Assembly (NCBI GenBank): GCA_015698045.1 | Contig: BLAL01000060.1 | Coordinates: 994,501 to 1,058,500 of the forward strand | Reading direction: 5' to 3' | From: Rhizophagus clarus | Taxonomy: Eukaryota > Glomeromycota > Glomeromycetes > Glomerales > Glomeraceae | DNA length: 64,000 nucleotides | Shown: piece after piece, positions 32,968 through 43,627 of the stretch | How positions within the stretch are numbered: the first letter of the stretch is position 1 | Layout of the letters: every line of letters starts with the position of its first letter | Translations under genes and position numbers: made by a program | The notes under the pieces: model-generated | Told to the model about the DNA's origin: nothing | Seen by the model: only the letters and a program-made list of their open reading frames with translations | Databases searched by the model: none

Positions 32968-35847
32968 ATGACCTATAAATGTTCATATTGTTCATGTACT
33001 TTTTCGTCAACTTATGCATTAAAACGACATATTTCAGACAAGTATCAATATATTGACGAAGATGAAGAAGTAATCTTTCAATCAAACATGCCACACGAAG
33101 AACATGATCTCTGAGATGATGATGATAAAGAAGTATCAAAAGTGCCATATCATGAAGAATCTGGTCTCTGGGATGATGATCTTTCAATGAAAGATGACGA
33201 ATCTGAATCGAAAATAACATTAGAACAACTTGTAGAATCTCATGAAAATTTACAAATTTCTGAAGAGTCGGATGAGAAAAGTGGGGAATTTGATGACAAC
33301 GATGAGTCGGATGAGGAAAGTGGTGAATTTGATGACGACGATAATGAGGATAATGAAGTTGACTTAACATACTCGTTATCTATCGATGCTGAAGATTTTT
33401 GTGGGACCACACTAGATGATGCAATAAGAGACAAAACACATCCACCTAACACTGAATGGCCGAACGACATTTATCGTGAATTCATGGAAATTGTTATGGA
33501 ATATCAATTATCTAATTCTTGCAGTGATAGGATAATTAAGTTAATCAATAAAAGCAGACAAGAGGCCGAAAAAAACCCATTACCAATAAATACTAAGGAA
33601 GGTCGTAGATTTCTTGATGTTAACGAATTTCCTTATATGAAATTCAAAAAAGTCCTTATTACAAAATTCCAGGATAAAGATTATTCTTTTTATTATCAAC
33701 CGATAATTCATGGAATTAAAGTTCTGCTTCTTCAATCCGAAATGAATGAAGAATTTGTTTTTAAGTATAAAAATCACAATACATTGATTAAGACTTATGG
33801 TGAACAATTCGAAAGTAATTGGTGGTATATCACGGAAAATAAAATTCCTGTCGATAACAAATTATTATCGATAATAATCTACGCCGATTCCACAACTTGT
33901 GATCATCTGGGCAAAACTTCTGAACATCCTATATATATTTCACTCGGAAATATACCAAATTGGCAGCGAAATAAACCTAACGCTAAAGTACTTGTTGGTT
34001 ATTTGCCAAAATTGAAAGCAAAAGATAATACTACAAGGAATTCTGAGTCTTTCCGAAGATTACAGAGACTCATTTTTCAGAGATGTCTCCAAATATTATT
34101 ATCGCCGATAATGAATCAAAATGACATGTATTTAGTTGTTCAAAATAAAATACATCCATTTACACCAAAATTATCGGTTATCCTTGCTGATATGGCGGAA
34201 GCAGGAGCATTTACCGCAACATATCTTCCATCAACTTCTAAACGACCATGTTATTATTGCTTGATAAATAACGAAGATCTTAATAATATGGCATTATCTC
34301 ATATTGATTTACGAACTCCAGAAAAGATGAAACTAGCTATTAGTGAGAATCAAGCAAGTGAATTTTCAATTCATAAGGAGTTTAATTATTTTTGGAATTT
34401 TGACAATTTTAATATTTATGAGGTGACTGCTCCAGATCGTATGCATTTACTCGACCTTGGAGTAACAAAGTATTTCATAGAATTTACTCGTGAATTGTTA
34501 CACCGAAAGGTCAGCAATAGAGCAGTAAAAGATATGGACCACAGATTGTGCGCAATCCCATGATATCCAGGCTTAATAATATTAAAAAACGGATTGGAAA
34601 ATATATCTAAATTTACTGCCAATGATTATCGTAATATAATGAAAGTGATTATTTTCATTATAGATAATTTATACGATGATTATAAAGAAGGTGGAATACC
34701 ATGTAAGAGACTGTGCAACATTTTTCATAAATATTTGGTAATGTATATGAAGTTGCGTCAGGAGTCATTTACGGATACTGAGTTAACAGAATTAGAGGTA
34801 AATATCGATTATTAATTCTAAACCAAATCTTTAATTAGTATTTAATTTCAGTTTTTTAAAAATTTATTACTACTATTACTAGACGTTAATAACTGAATTC
34901 TGTCAAGAATTTGTAACAATATTTGCCGAATATTCTCCAAGTCACTATAAAATACCTAAACTTCACGTGCTTCGTTATCATGTAATTCCATTAATTCAAC
35001 TTTATGGTTCGATGAATGGGATGTCAACAGAAACATATGAAACTTTGCATAAGAAGAGCGTTAAAACTCCATATCAAATGACAAATAAAAGAAATTATGT
35101 TCCACAAATGTTAACTACGGTAATGTTATATGATCTGTTTCGTCATAATCTATTTTAATCGATTAATTTAAATTTGATACGATAGGTGCGATGTCAATAT
35201 TTAGCCTTGAAACAAAAAAAACCTACGATAAGAAGATCTAGTAGATTTTGAAATCTTTTATGGGAGTTCAAATTTACTGAAATTGAAACAACAGTTTCTA
35301 AAATAAAACAAGACACCGATATCCATTATCTGTATAAAGAAGGGTTTGATAACCTTCATGCAGGTTTTGAAGAGTTTTTGACAGAAAATGAGTTAGAATA
35401 TGATTATGAATCTGGGCATTTTAAAATATATTCTAGTGTAGCTGTTGAATCAACTGATATTATCCGAACAGCAGGAACCTTTTATGGTAATGAATGGTTC
35501 AGTAATGTAGTAGTCTCTTCCGAAGAAACTGCGTGGTATGGAAAGGTATGATATGCTTAAAATTTTTTATTAAGATTTTTGTCATGATGACATGTTATTA
35601 ACTGAATTAAATTTAGGCACTTTTATTATTGGAATTTTCTGCAAAAGGTTTAAAAGAGCCAGTAAATCTTGCTTTGTTACGATGGTATGAAGAAGTACAA
35701 GAAGAAGAGATCATATACGACTGTCCAAGATTATGGCTAACTGATCAATATACATGTGTTTACTTAGATTCAGTTGATATGTCAGTTCACATTATACCAA
35801 GAAATAACTGTGAAAATGAATATTTTGTTAATACGTATATTTTTTAA
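32968..35847 (+). pseudogene. Plavaka/CACTA-like transposase with three internal stops
   Basis: Four exons: 32,968-34,797, 34,883-35,119, 35,186-35,545 and 35,617-35,847, with GT-AG introns of 85, 66 and 71 bp. All phases are zero (2,658 nt, 885 aa). The N-terminus has a C2H2-type finger (KCSYCSCTFSSTYALKRH) whose expected last His is Tyr26. An acidic stretch follows, then motifs typical of Plavaka-type enzymes: IIIYADSTTCDHLGKTS, NIPNWQRNKPNAKVLVGYLP, RPCYYCLIN and APDRMHLLDLGVTKYF. The end is LLRWYEEVQEEE through a Trp-containing C-terminus. In-frame TGA codons interrupt it at 33,112, 34,561 and 35,249, and one or more of them may derive from CGA. Not functional as it stands. Plavaka elements are known mostly from basidiomycetes; the assignment rests on motifs read by eye. 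Confidence 0.82.
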
Positions 35848-35940
35848 GGTGTAAAATGAAATTAGATTAATATTCTTAGTATTCATTTGTATATGAGTGC
35901 GTTTTATAATTTATTAATGAAATAATAAATAATGGATTTA

Positions 35941-36400
35941 ACTTGATTATTTTTGATAATTATCAAATATTGCAAATCATCGTTGAGATTATTTTCGATA
36001 ATTATCAAATATCGCAAATCATCGTTGAGATTATTTTGATAATTGTTAATATCGCAAATCATCGTTGAGATTATTTTTGATAATTATCAATATCGCAAAT
36101 CATTGTTGAGATTATTTTCGATAATTGTCAATATCGCAAATCATTGTTGAGATTATTTTCGATAATTGTCAATATCGCAAATCATCGTTGAGATTATTTT
36201 CAATAATTGTCAATATCGCAAATCATTGTTGAGATTATTTTCGATAATTGTCAATATCGCAAATTATCAGTGCGATTATTTTCGATAACTGTCAACATTG
36301 CAAATTATCAGTGCGATTATTTTCGATAATTGCCAACATCGCAAATCATCGTCAAGATTATTTTCGATAATTGTCAATATTGCAAATTATCAGTACGATT
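35941..36400. repeat. 41-43 bp minisatellite with palindromic core
   Basis: About eleven tandem copies built from GAGATTATTTTCGATAATTG and TCAATATCGCAAATCATCGTT. Units differ by point changes and 1-2 base indels. The core TGATAATTATCA is palindromic in the first units and degrades in later ones. The array lies just downstream of the transposase gene, where CACTA-like elements often carry subterminal repeats. Confidence 0.88.
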
Positions 36401-36503
36401 ATTTTAGAAAAAGTTAAATATCGTTGTATAATTGTGAGATAATTATCGAATATTATCACATTATGTTGACCATCGATTTATAAATACGATATTTATTGAT
36501 AAA

Positions 36504-36695
36504 GTGATAATTATTGATGTATATCTTCTGAAAAAATTTCCTGATGAAATAGGGAACAAAATTAAATATTATAATAAATATTTTGGTCAGGATGATTTTA
36601 TTGAAATATTAATTGTATATCACGAAGCAATAAATATGGAAGTAATCAACATATTATCAAATGATAAAAAATTAATTATAAAGTCATATGATTAG
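36504..36695 (+). CDS. Short exon-like frame, unknown
   Basis: 63 codons with plausible protein composition (LLKKFPDEIGNKIKYYNKYF, FIEILIVYHEAINMEV), beginning at a GTG rather than ATG and ending TAG. No motif and no partner exon identified. It lies between the minisatellite and the decayed Myb/SANT-like gene. Could be a relic exon. Confidence 0.25.
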   Translation: MIIIDVYLLKKFPDEIGNKIKYYNKYFGQDDFIEILIVYHEAINMEVINILSNDKKLIIKSYD

Positions 36696-36803
36696 ATTGC
36701 TTATTTTTGAGCAATTTATGAAGTTACATGTTGAGTTTGCTTATTCAATTTAATAAAAAACCTTGCGTAGAGTTATTATAAAATTTTTGAATTTATTTGT
36801 TAC

Positions 36804-37101
36804 CTATACATATATTGCTCAGGATCCTGCTGTATTGTTGTCCAGTGAAGTTCGTATAAAATTTGTTATTTATTCTGATTCAATTTAATGGATTAGTTGA
36901 ATTAAGATTTTTTTTCATTATAATAAATAAAAATATTACGCATATGAACCTTCTCGCAACTAAAGACCAAAATTCCTGACGACTTGCCCTGTCTGTATCA
37001 TGATATTGTCTATTTCTTCTTCTTCTTTGTCTAATTAATTCATTCGTTTGCAGATGATGCCATACTGCAGGGTGAATAGATGAAGATCGATGTCGAGGCA
37101 T
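36804..37101 (-). pseudogene. Second Myb/SANT-like gene copy, decayed
   Basis: Exon 1 (37,101-36,950) starts ATG and encodes a shorter N-terminus without the His-rich repeat. It then has NELIRQRRRRNRQYHD and RQEFWSLVARR, aligned with EERRRRNDEFHN and RSRFWRSIARR of the hAT-borne copy. It ends in the same phase and at the same donor context (AAG|GTTCATATG). The next exon is recognisable near 36,852-36,804 (FTGQQYSRIL against FTAQRCHQKW), but the acceptor AG has become CG and the frame is off by one. A TATA-like TATAATG lies about 95 bases upstream of the ATG. Later exons were not found. Probably non-functional. Confidence 0.62.
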
Positions 37102-37149
37102 GATTAAAAATTAAAAATATATTTTTGAGATTGGGAAAGATGAAATAAA

Positions 37150-37570
37150 ATTTGAGATTATTTGCTTGTAAAAAGTCATAATAATGTTCATTATAAATAA
37201 ATCAGACAATACCTCTTTGGTTTGATTTTAGTTTTTTATTTCAATTAAATATAATTAAAATATTGATTTATTACCGTTTTTCATCATTTTAATCATTAAA
37301 AGCCTCATACGTGCATGTTTTAATCAAAATATTCGAATCACAAAATTGTACATTAAATAAAAATTAAATTGTTATTATATTATTAGTACACCTCTTAAAA
37401 AATCGTGTACATCAAAACATTTTTAAAATCAAGCGAAATGCAATCATCAAATTTATCAACACATATTCAACACACATCCAATAAATTCAACAAAATTTGA
37501 CTGAAATTATTAAATTTTTTACCAAAATTATCAACACAAATTGAATACAATTTCAATTCGAATAAAAATA
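37150..37570 (-). promoter_or_regulatory. Conserved upstream module, copy 2
   Basis: Matches the module upstream of the hAT-borne gene: TTATAAATAAATC, GTACACCTCTTAAAAAA (near 37,386), then TTCAACACACATCC, AACAAAATTTGAC and TTTTACCAAAATTATCAACA. It is in the same orientation and position relative to its gene. Confidence 0.55.
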
Positions 37571-37574
37571 CAAA

Positions 37575-38584
37575 TAACTATTGGTAAATTAGTTTCTATA
37601 TAAGGTTAAACAATATTATTAATTATTATGTCATCGGTCATCAGAGAAAAATAAAAATAATTGTAACACTGATTTTTTTTTTTTTAGTCAAAACAAGTGA
37701 AATAATTGTAACACTGATAACGATAAATTTTATTCACAAACTATAATTAATAAGGAAATGCTTATTGATTTTTTTTTTTTTGGAATATTTTTATTATTTT
37801 TCTATTTTTATTATAGTAATCATAAATTAAAATTAATAAAGAGATGTGGTACATGTTTCACCATTTACATAATTTATTCCATGTTCTTTCATAATATTTT
37901 TCTCATTGCTGACAAGATTTTTCCCATCTTAAAAAAACCCATCATCATTGAAGGCGTTTTGAATAGTAAAAAATTTAAATTTTTTTCAAGATAAATATTT
38001 GTTTCATCATAATCAAACGGATCAGCAATGAATGAAACTATAAATAAAAAGAAATTGAAGAACAGACGATATAAAGAACAATAATTACATATACTATCTA
38101 TTCTGATCTCGTGGCTTTGTCCCGCTGCTGTGGTCTTATGGCTTGGTCCTGTTGCGATTTCTGTGATGGAACTATTGTAGCAAATGTAAAGGCTTATGAA
38201 AATTTGAATGACATGGCTTACAAACAGGCTGTGTTCGGTGGGCTGTGTATCTACTCGTGCTTATAAATAGTCTTTTTATCGAATTGATTAAAATAAAGAA
38301 AAAAATGAAAGAAAAAAAATAATATATAAAAAAAAAATTTTTTATTGAATCGATAAAAAAATGAAGAAATTGAAAAATAATAAAAAAAAATATCTTAACT
38401 CGCGTAGTCACATTAGATCGCGTTATGTACACTCTTTTTGATTCCTAAATTAGCATTGAAACATGACTATTACCCTAATAAAAATCCACATATTTTTTGT
38501 ACTTTTTCACGTATTTTTTATACTTCTCCCACCTTCTTTCTACGAACTGTTTGTATTAATAAAACCTTAACTACATCTACGATC
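37575..38584. other. Intergenic DNA
   Basis: AT-rich with poly(T) tracts. A hydrophobic 78-codon plus-strand frame (37,758-37,994) consists mostly of translated TTT/TTA runs and is not supported. A short GC-richer patch near 38,100-38,160 (GGCTTTGTCCCGCTGCTG) shows no recognised feature. The last 100 bases are presumably the promoter and 5' UTR of the following gene. Confidence 0.4.
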
Positions 38585-39596
38585 ATGAATAACAGTATTG
38601 AACAACAGCTTGAAATACTCAAAAGACAAAATGAAGCACTTATGGCAAAAATAAAGTATGTATGAAAAATAAGACTTTTATGCAACCTTAAAGAAATAAA
38701 TTTTATTAAATTTTTTTTATTTTGGAGTTCCCTGGATAATACTTTTTCAGAACCTCAAGTGTTGAGCTCGAGAAGAACATCGGTTATCTCAATCCTTTCT
38801 ACAAGCACTAGAAAAACCACTGTCGTAAGCTCTCATTATTATTACTAATTATTTTGTTATTCATTTATTTATTTGTTACTTATCTTTTTTAAAATAAATG
38901 AATAAAAGGCGGTGTGTAGTTTGATTGTGAAACCAAAGAAAAAATATGTGTCAAAGTAGGATATGCTAATAGCACTAAATATAAATAATGAAAAATACAT
39001 GGCTTGTGTAGTATGTATATATTACAAATAACTTGATTTATAAAAAAAAAACATTCTAATAATTAATAAAATTAGGCCACGATGCGCGTATGCGCCAGTT
39101 ATCAGTTGCAATACAATTTTGCATACAAAGATATACCCAAGAATATCTTGTTTAAAATAATTGAAAAGGTATTTTTATTTGATTTATAAATTTTTTTTTA
39201 CAAATATAACGAAATAATAACTTTTTTTGTAGTTCAAGTTGAGGACTAAAGACCTGGGTGTACAGTTCGGTTATAATGATTGGTTTGTGTACGAACTGTT
39301 AAAAAAACATGTGCAGCATGTGCGTAAGTATATATGTTTTTTAACTTTTTTTTTTTAAAAAAAAAAGAATCAAAAACCTAATTTATATTTAATTTATATT
39401 AATTAAAGGAGATCATAAGTTCAAGATGAAAAATGGTTATTTCAAGAAAAATAAAAATGAGGAAGAAGAAAGAAATGAAGAGGAGGATAAGAATGAAGAT
39501 GTAGTTCATGAGAAACAAGAGGAGGAGGATGAAAATATAATTCATGAACAAGATGAAAAACATCGGGAAAGTTATTTCAGTTCAGATCTGCGGTAA
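38585..39596 (+). CDS. Six-exon gene of unknown function, 3' end altered by an inserted element
   Basis: Exons 38,585-38,655, 38,728-38,824, 38,909-38,947, 39,076-39,168, 39,233-39,323 and 39,409-39,596; phases close to 579 nt (192 aa). Donors are GT and acceptors AG; the exon 3 donor (GTGTCA) is weak. The N-terminus is coiled-coil-like (SIEQQLEILKRQNEALMAKI), then Ser/Thr/Arg-rich (VLSSRRTSVISILSTSTRK), then a compact middle (YQLQYNFAYKDIPKNILF, LGVQFGYNDWFVYELLKKHV) and a Glu-rich tail. From about 39,583 the frame runs into an inserted element, which supplies the last codons (DLR) and the TAA. Downstream of that element, at 42,966-43,255, sequence in a compatible acidic then Gly/Arg-rich style continues, so the original protein was probably longer. 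No family recognised. Confidence 0.62.
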
Positions 39597-40339
39597 TCTG
39601 CAATTTTAGCAGATTGCCGCATTTTTTTAATGCAATTTTGTTAAGAATCTGCACAATACTGCAGAAATTATTTTTTATTTTTTTTCAAAGATTTTTTTAT
39701 GAAAAATTGGTGATAATCTCCAAAATTGCAGATTTTTAAAAACACTTCGTACAAAAATCTTTGAAGATTTTCACAATTTTCCTCTTTAATTTGATAAACT
39801 TTGCATATTTATTTTGATAAACTTTACATCGCTAATTTTTAAACTTTTTTAAAGAAACAATTTTTTTCTATCACTTTAAAGAAATAATTTTATAATACTT
39901 TTAAAGAAATAATTTTTTAACGCCTTAAAAAAATAATTTGTTTAAAGATACCAAAGAAAAAAAAAATAAATTTTTTAGTGGATTTTTTTTTAAGCTTCGA
40001 AGCTTGTCAGATACTCGGACTTCAAGAATAATTTTTTTTTAAAAAAAAAAAAAAATTAAAAAATACTGTTTCTTTATAAGGTTCGAAGTCTTTAAGACAA
40101 GTTTCCAATGTTCAGCAGAATGCCAAAGATACAAGTTCTGGATTCAAACAAAAATTTTTTACTTATGGTTTTAAAGTGCAGGATGAACGAGAAATTAGGA
40201 AGTTAAAAAATTTGTTTTCAAATTTTGAAGTTTTACAGACAAAAATAGCAAGATCTGTCTTGCAGAGCTATTTTAAAAATTTTTTTTTTGTAGTTTCTTT
40301 TCTAAGTTTTGGATGAGCCCAAAGCCCTTTCCAGACTCT

Positions 40340-40500
40340 ATTTCGAAGGTTAGAGGTCTTGGAAGCTGAAGAACAGCCCTGGACTCTCCACTTCGAAGGG
40401 TAGAGGTCCTTGACGCTGAAGAATGGCTCTGGACTCTCCATTTCGAAGGTTAGAGGTCCTTGACACTGAAGAATGGCTCTGGACTCTCCATTTCAAAGGT
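40340..40500. repeat. 50-bp tandem repeat
   Basis: Three consecutive 50-bp units of the form GAGGTCCTTGACGCTGAAGA, ATGGCTCTGG, ACTCTCCATTTCGAAGGTTA, preceded by a partial unit. GC content is higher than its surroundings. It shares the TTTCGAAGGT end with the following array. Confidence 0.85.
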
Positions 40501-42600
40501 TAAAGCCTTCAAGTATATTAATTTATTTAACGAACATTATAAACACGTTCAATTCTAATTTTTTTTAGGTCCAGAAGCCAAAGTACAGCTCCAGACCTTT
40601 TTATTATTTAAAATTTAATGAACATTAATATTAACGTTCGATTTTTGCTTTTTTTAGGTCTGGAAGCTGAAGTATAGCTCCAGACTTTTTTTTCCGATGG
40701 TAAAACCTTTGAAAAATTTTTTTATTGAAGTTTAATTCACAAACGTTAGCATTAAACACGTTCAATTCTAATTTTTTTTTAGGTCTGGAAGCTAAAGTAC
40801 AGCTCCGGACCTTTTTATTATTTAATGAACATTAATATTAACGTTTGATTTTTGCTTTTTTTAGGTCCGGAAGCCAAAGTACAGCTCCAGACTTTTTTTA
40901 TTAATTTAATTTAACGAACATTAATATTAATGTTCAATTTTATTTTTTAATTTTATTTAACGAACATTATCATACGTTCGTTCTTACTTTTTGTAATCCA
41001 GAACACCGAACATGCGGCTTTAGACATCATTTCGAAAGTAATTTTGAAAAAAATTTTTTTTTTATTTTTATTAATGAACGTTAACTAAAGTTTGATTTCT
41101 TTTTCTTTTTTTTAGGTCCAGAGTTTCATTTGAGGCGGACTGGGTATTTCGAAGGTAAAAAAAACCTCGAAATTATATTTTATATTGAAACAAAACTAAT
41201 TAACATTTCGCTTCTCTTCTTTTTTTAGGTCTGGAACTCCATTTTGAGGCGGACAATTAAGAAAAAAAAAAGTAATTTTTTTTTTGTATTTTAGCGAAAC
41301 GTTAGTAACATTTCGCTTTTCTCCTTTTTTTTAGGTCCGGAACTCCATGTTGAGGCAGACCATTAAGTAAAAAAAAAACAATTTTTTTTACTTTAATTTC
41401 AACAAATGTTAACTAATGTTCGTTTTCTTTCTTTTTTTAGGTCCAGAACTCCTTTAGAGGCGGACTATGGTATTTCGAAGGTATAATATCTTCGAAATTT
41501 ATTATTTTTTTTGTTTTATTTAAACGAACGTTACTAATGTTTGTTTTTTTTTTATTTTTTAGGTCCAAAATTTAGAGGCGGACTGGTATTTTGAAGGTAT
41601 AATACCTTCAAAATTTATTATTTTTTTTTGTTTTATTTAAACGAACGTTACTAATGTTCATTTTTTTTTATTTTTTAGGTCTGGAATTTAGAGGCGGACT
41701 GGTATTTTGAAGATATAATACCTTCAAAATTTATTATTTTTTTTCTTATGTTTTATTTAAATGAACGTTACTAATGTTCATTTTTTTTTATTTTTTAGGT
41801 CCGGAATTTAGAGGCGGACTAGTATTTCGAAGGTAATACCTTCGAAATTTATTATTTTTTTGTTTTATTTAAACGAACGTTACTAATGTTTGTTTTCTTT
41901 TTTATTTTTTAGGTCCAGAACTCTAGTTCAAAGCAGGCCGCGGTATTTCAAAAGTAAAAAAACCTCAAAATAATATTTTATTTTACAAAATGAAATGAAA
42001 CTAACGTTTCATTTTATTTTTCTTTTTTTAGGTCCAGAACTCGAAGCGGACCGAAGGTAAAAAAAAACACCTTTTTTTTTATTTTATTTTTATTTCAATG
42101 AACGTTAAATAATGTTCGGTTTCATTTTTTTTAGATGGACCCCACCTCGCGGCAGACCTGGTATCATCCCGAAGATAAAAAAATTTTTTTGCTCATTTTT
42201 ATTAATGAAACGTTAATTAACGTTTCGAATTCTTTTTTTTAGATTTGCGTCTTTCCGGAGGTCTTCTAGCAGAATTTGAAGGTATTTACCTTCAAAAATT
42301 TAAATTTATTATTTTTTTTTAAACGAAACGTCAACTAACTGTTTCGTTTTTTATTTTATAAGTTATCGGCTTTCCAGATGCTTACCAGATGAATTTCGAA
42401 GATTAAAATTTCGAAAAATATTAGTATAGGTCTGCGGTTTTCTGACCTGTCTCTGGATAGAATTTCAAAGTAAACGGTATTTAATTTTCTTTTTTGTTTT
42501 TTTTTTATTTAACGAAACGTTTACTGATGGTTTCGTTAGTTTTTTTTGCAGGCGCAGGAAACCGAAAGAAAGGTTCCAATCCTAATATAAAGGTAAAAAA
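40500..42600 (+). repeat. About 18-unit tandem array of hairpin / micro-exon cassettes
   Basis: Units of about 85-125 bp. Each has a T-rich tract ending TTTTTTAG, a short core starting GTCC or GTCTGG (GGTCCAGAAGCCAAAGTACA in the first four; GGTCCGGAATTTAGAGGCGG in the later ones), a TTTCGAAG|GTA step, and an AACGAACGTTA...ATGTTCG palindrome. Cores begin near 40,567, 40,657, 40,782, 40,864, 41,115, 41,229, 41,335, 41,440, 41,562, 41,679, 41,799, 41,913 and 42,031, with more divergent units to about 42,560. Each unit holds up to three inverted repeats. Each also resembles an intron (GTA..., TTACTAATG branch-point-like, TTTTTTAG) around an exon of roughly 34-45 nt. No uninterrupted frame crosses it. 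Confidence 0.8.
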
Positions 42601-42965
42601 CCTAGAAAAAAACGTTTTTTACATTTTCAATGAAACAGTGAAAGTAAAGAAAGAAAGGCCAGAAAATTTAGTGCATTTAATACCCGAAATAGTGTAGTTA
42701 ATAGTGTAGTAAATTGATTTATTTGTAATGCTTTAATTAAATAAATTAAATAAATTAATTGATGTTAATTAACAATAAAAGTAATTGTAAATGTCAAAAA
42801 TTTTGAAAAATTTCGCAGATTTGTTTTTAAAAATTTTCGCAGATTTTTTTGTGTTTGCAGAACTGCGCAGAAATCCATGAAATTTTTCAGTGCTGCGCAT
42901 CGGCATGTCCTCAGATCTGCGCAGAATTGGGTTCCGCAGAATTGCGCAGATCTGTGGACCAAAAT

Positions 42966-43255
42966 TTTTTCCGATGAAGAAGAGGATGAAGCTAAAGAAT
43001 AGGAAGAGGAAGTAGTTCCTGATGTAATCGTTGATGATGGTGATATTGTGAATAATCATCTCGTTGTCCAGCCTTCCGTAGGCTGAGGTGGTGGCCAAGG
43101 TGGCGGTTGTGAAAGCAGTTGTAAAGGTCGTCGTGGCGGTCGCAAATGCTTCAAAAGCCATGTAATTAGAGAAATAATTTCACATGAAATTTTCAATAAA
43201 ATTTGTAAAACATTGATTACAATAAAATTCATAAAAAATTGATTACAATAAAATT
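42966..43255 (+). pseudogene. Acidic then Gly/Arg-rich coding remnant
   Basis: One frame reads DEEEDEAKE-stop-EEEVVPDVIVDDGDIVNN, then after a second stop (TGA near 43,084) GGGQGGGCESSCKGRRGG and RKCFKSHVIREI. It follows the 3.4 kb element and probably is the displaced 3' end of the 38,585 gene or of a relative. A similar phrase (GACGTAGTTACTGAT, GACGTAATCGTTGATGAT) occurs in relic DNA at 53,630-53,675. Confidence 0.4.
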
Positions 43256-43361
43256 TGTATACAATTGAGTTTGAACTTCAAAAATCAATTCATTCTTATT
43301 ATTCTTATTTAAGATATACTCTATTTACTATGAAGTATTATAAGCATACTAACCATTTCGT

Positions 43362-43490
43362 TCCATTTAGAAGAAACATATAATGCTTTAGATGATGACG
43401 AGAAATTGAAACAATGCATAAGGAAATTAAAGCAGAGGTTTGGTATAAGAAGCGTTATAACAGATAGCAACGAAGCTATGCGGTATAAAT
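43362..43490 (+). pseudogene. Exon-like fragment
   Basis: After an acceptor-like TTCCATTTAG the frame reads EETYNALDDDEKLKQCIRKL and KQRFGIRSVITDSNEAMRYK, then a TGA. It is helical and charged, with no family recognised. It lies between the Gly/Arg-rich remnant and the LINE and may be a further piece of the same disrupted gene. Confidence 0.33.
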
Positions 43491-43627
43491 GAGGTATTCC
43501 ACTTTTCGATGGGTGATGTAGAATTAAAAGGTAATACAAGATGGTAGTTTCTGAATTCTTATTATTAAAAATCTTTAATTAGGATTACTGATTTTATATT
43601 TTTGGGAAATTGAAAAACTCTTTCCTG

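Larger units (their letters stand above)
39583..42952. mobile_element. Non-autonomous element with CAGATCTGCG ends, filled by a tandem array
   Basis: The left end starts CAGATCTGCGGTAATCTGC. The right end, read on the minus strand, starts CAGATCTGCGCAATTCTGC, so the termini are imperfect inverted repeats of about 20 bp, and GCAGA/TCTGC motifs are repeated inside both. It separates two acidic coding stretches (39,409-39,582 and from 42,966), consistent with insertion into a gene. A similar right-end phrase (GCAGATCTGTGAACCAAA) recurs at 43,628. No clear target duplication and no transposase gene. Most of its length is the array at 40,340-42,600. Confidence 0.55.

Noticed and set aside
33240..33470. 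Ser-rich minus-strand frame
   Set aside because: Shadow of the acidic Asp/Glu-rich part of the Plavaka-like transposase.
35941..36400. Possible CRISPR array
   Set aside because: Units are contiguous, with no unique spacers between identical repeats; a plain minisatellite in eukaryotic DNA.
37758..37994. 78-aa hydrophobic frame
   Set aside because: Composition dominated by TTT/ATT/TTA runs; no domain or splice context.
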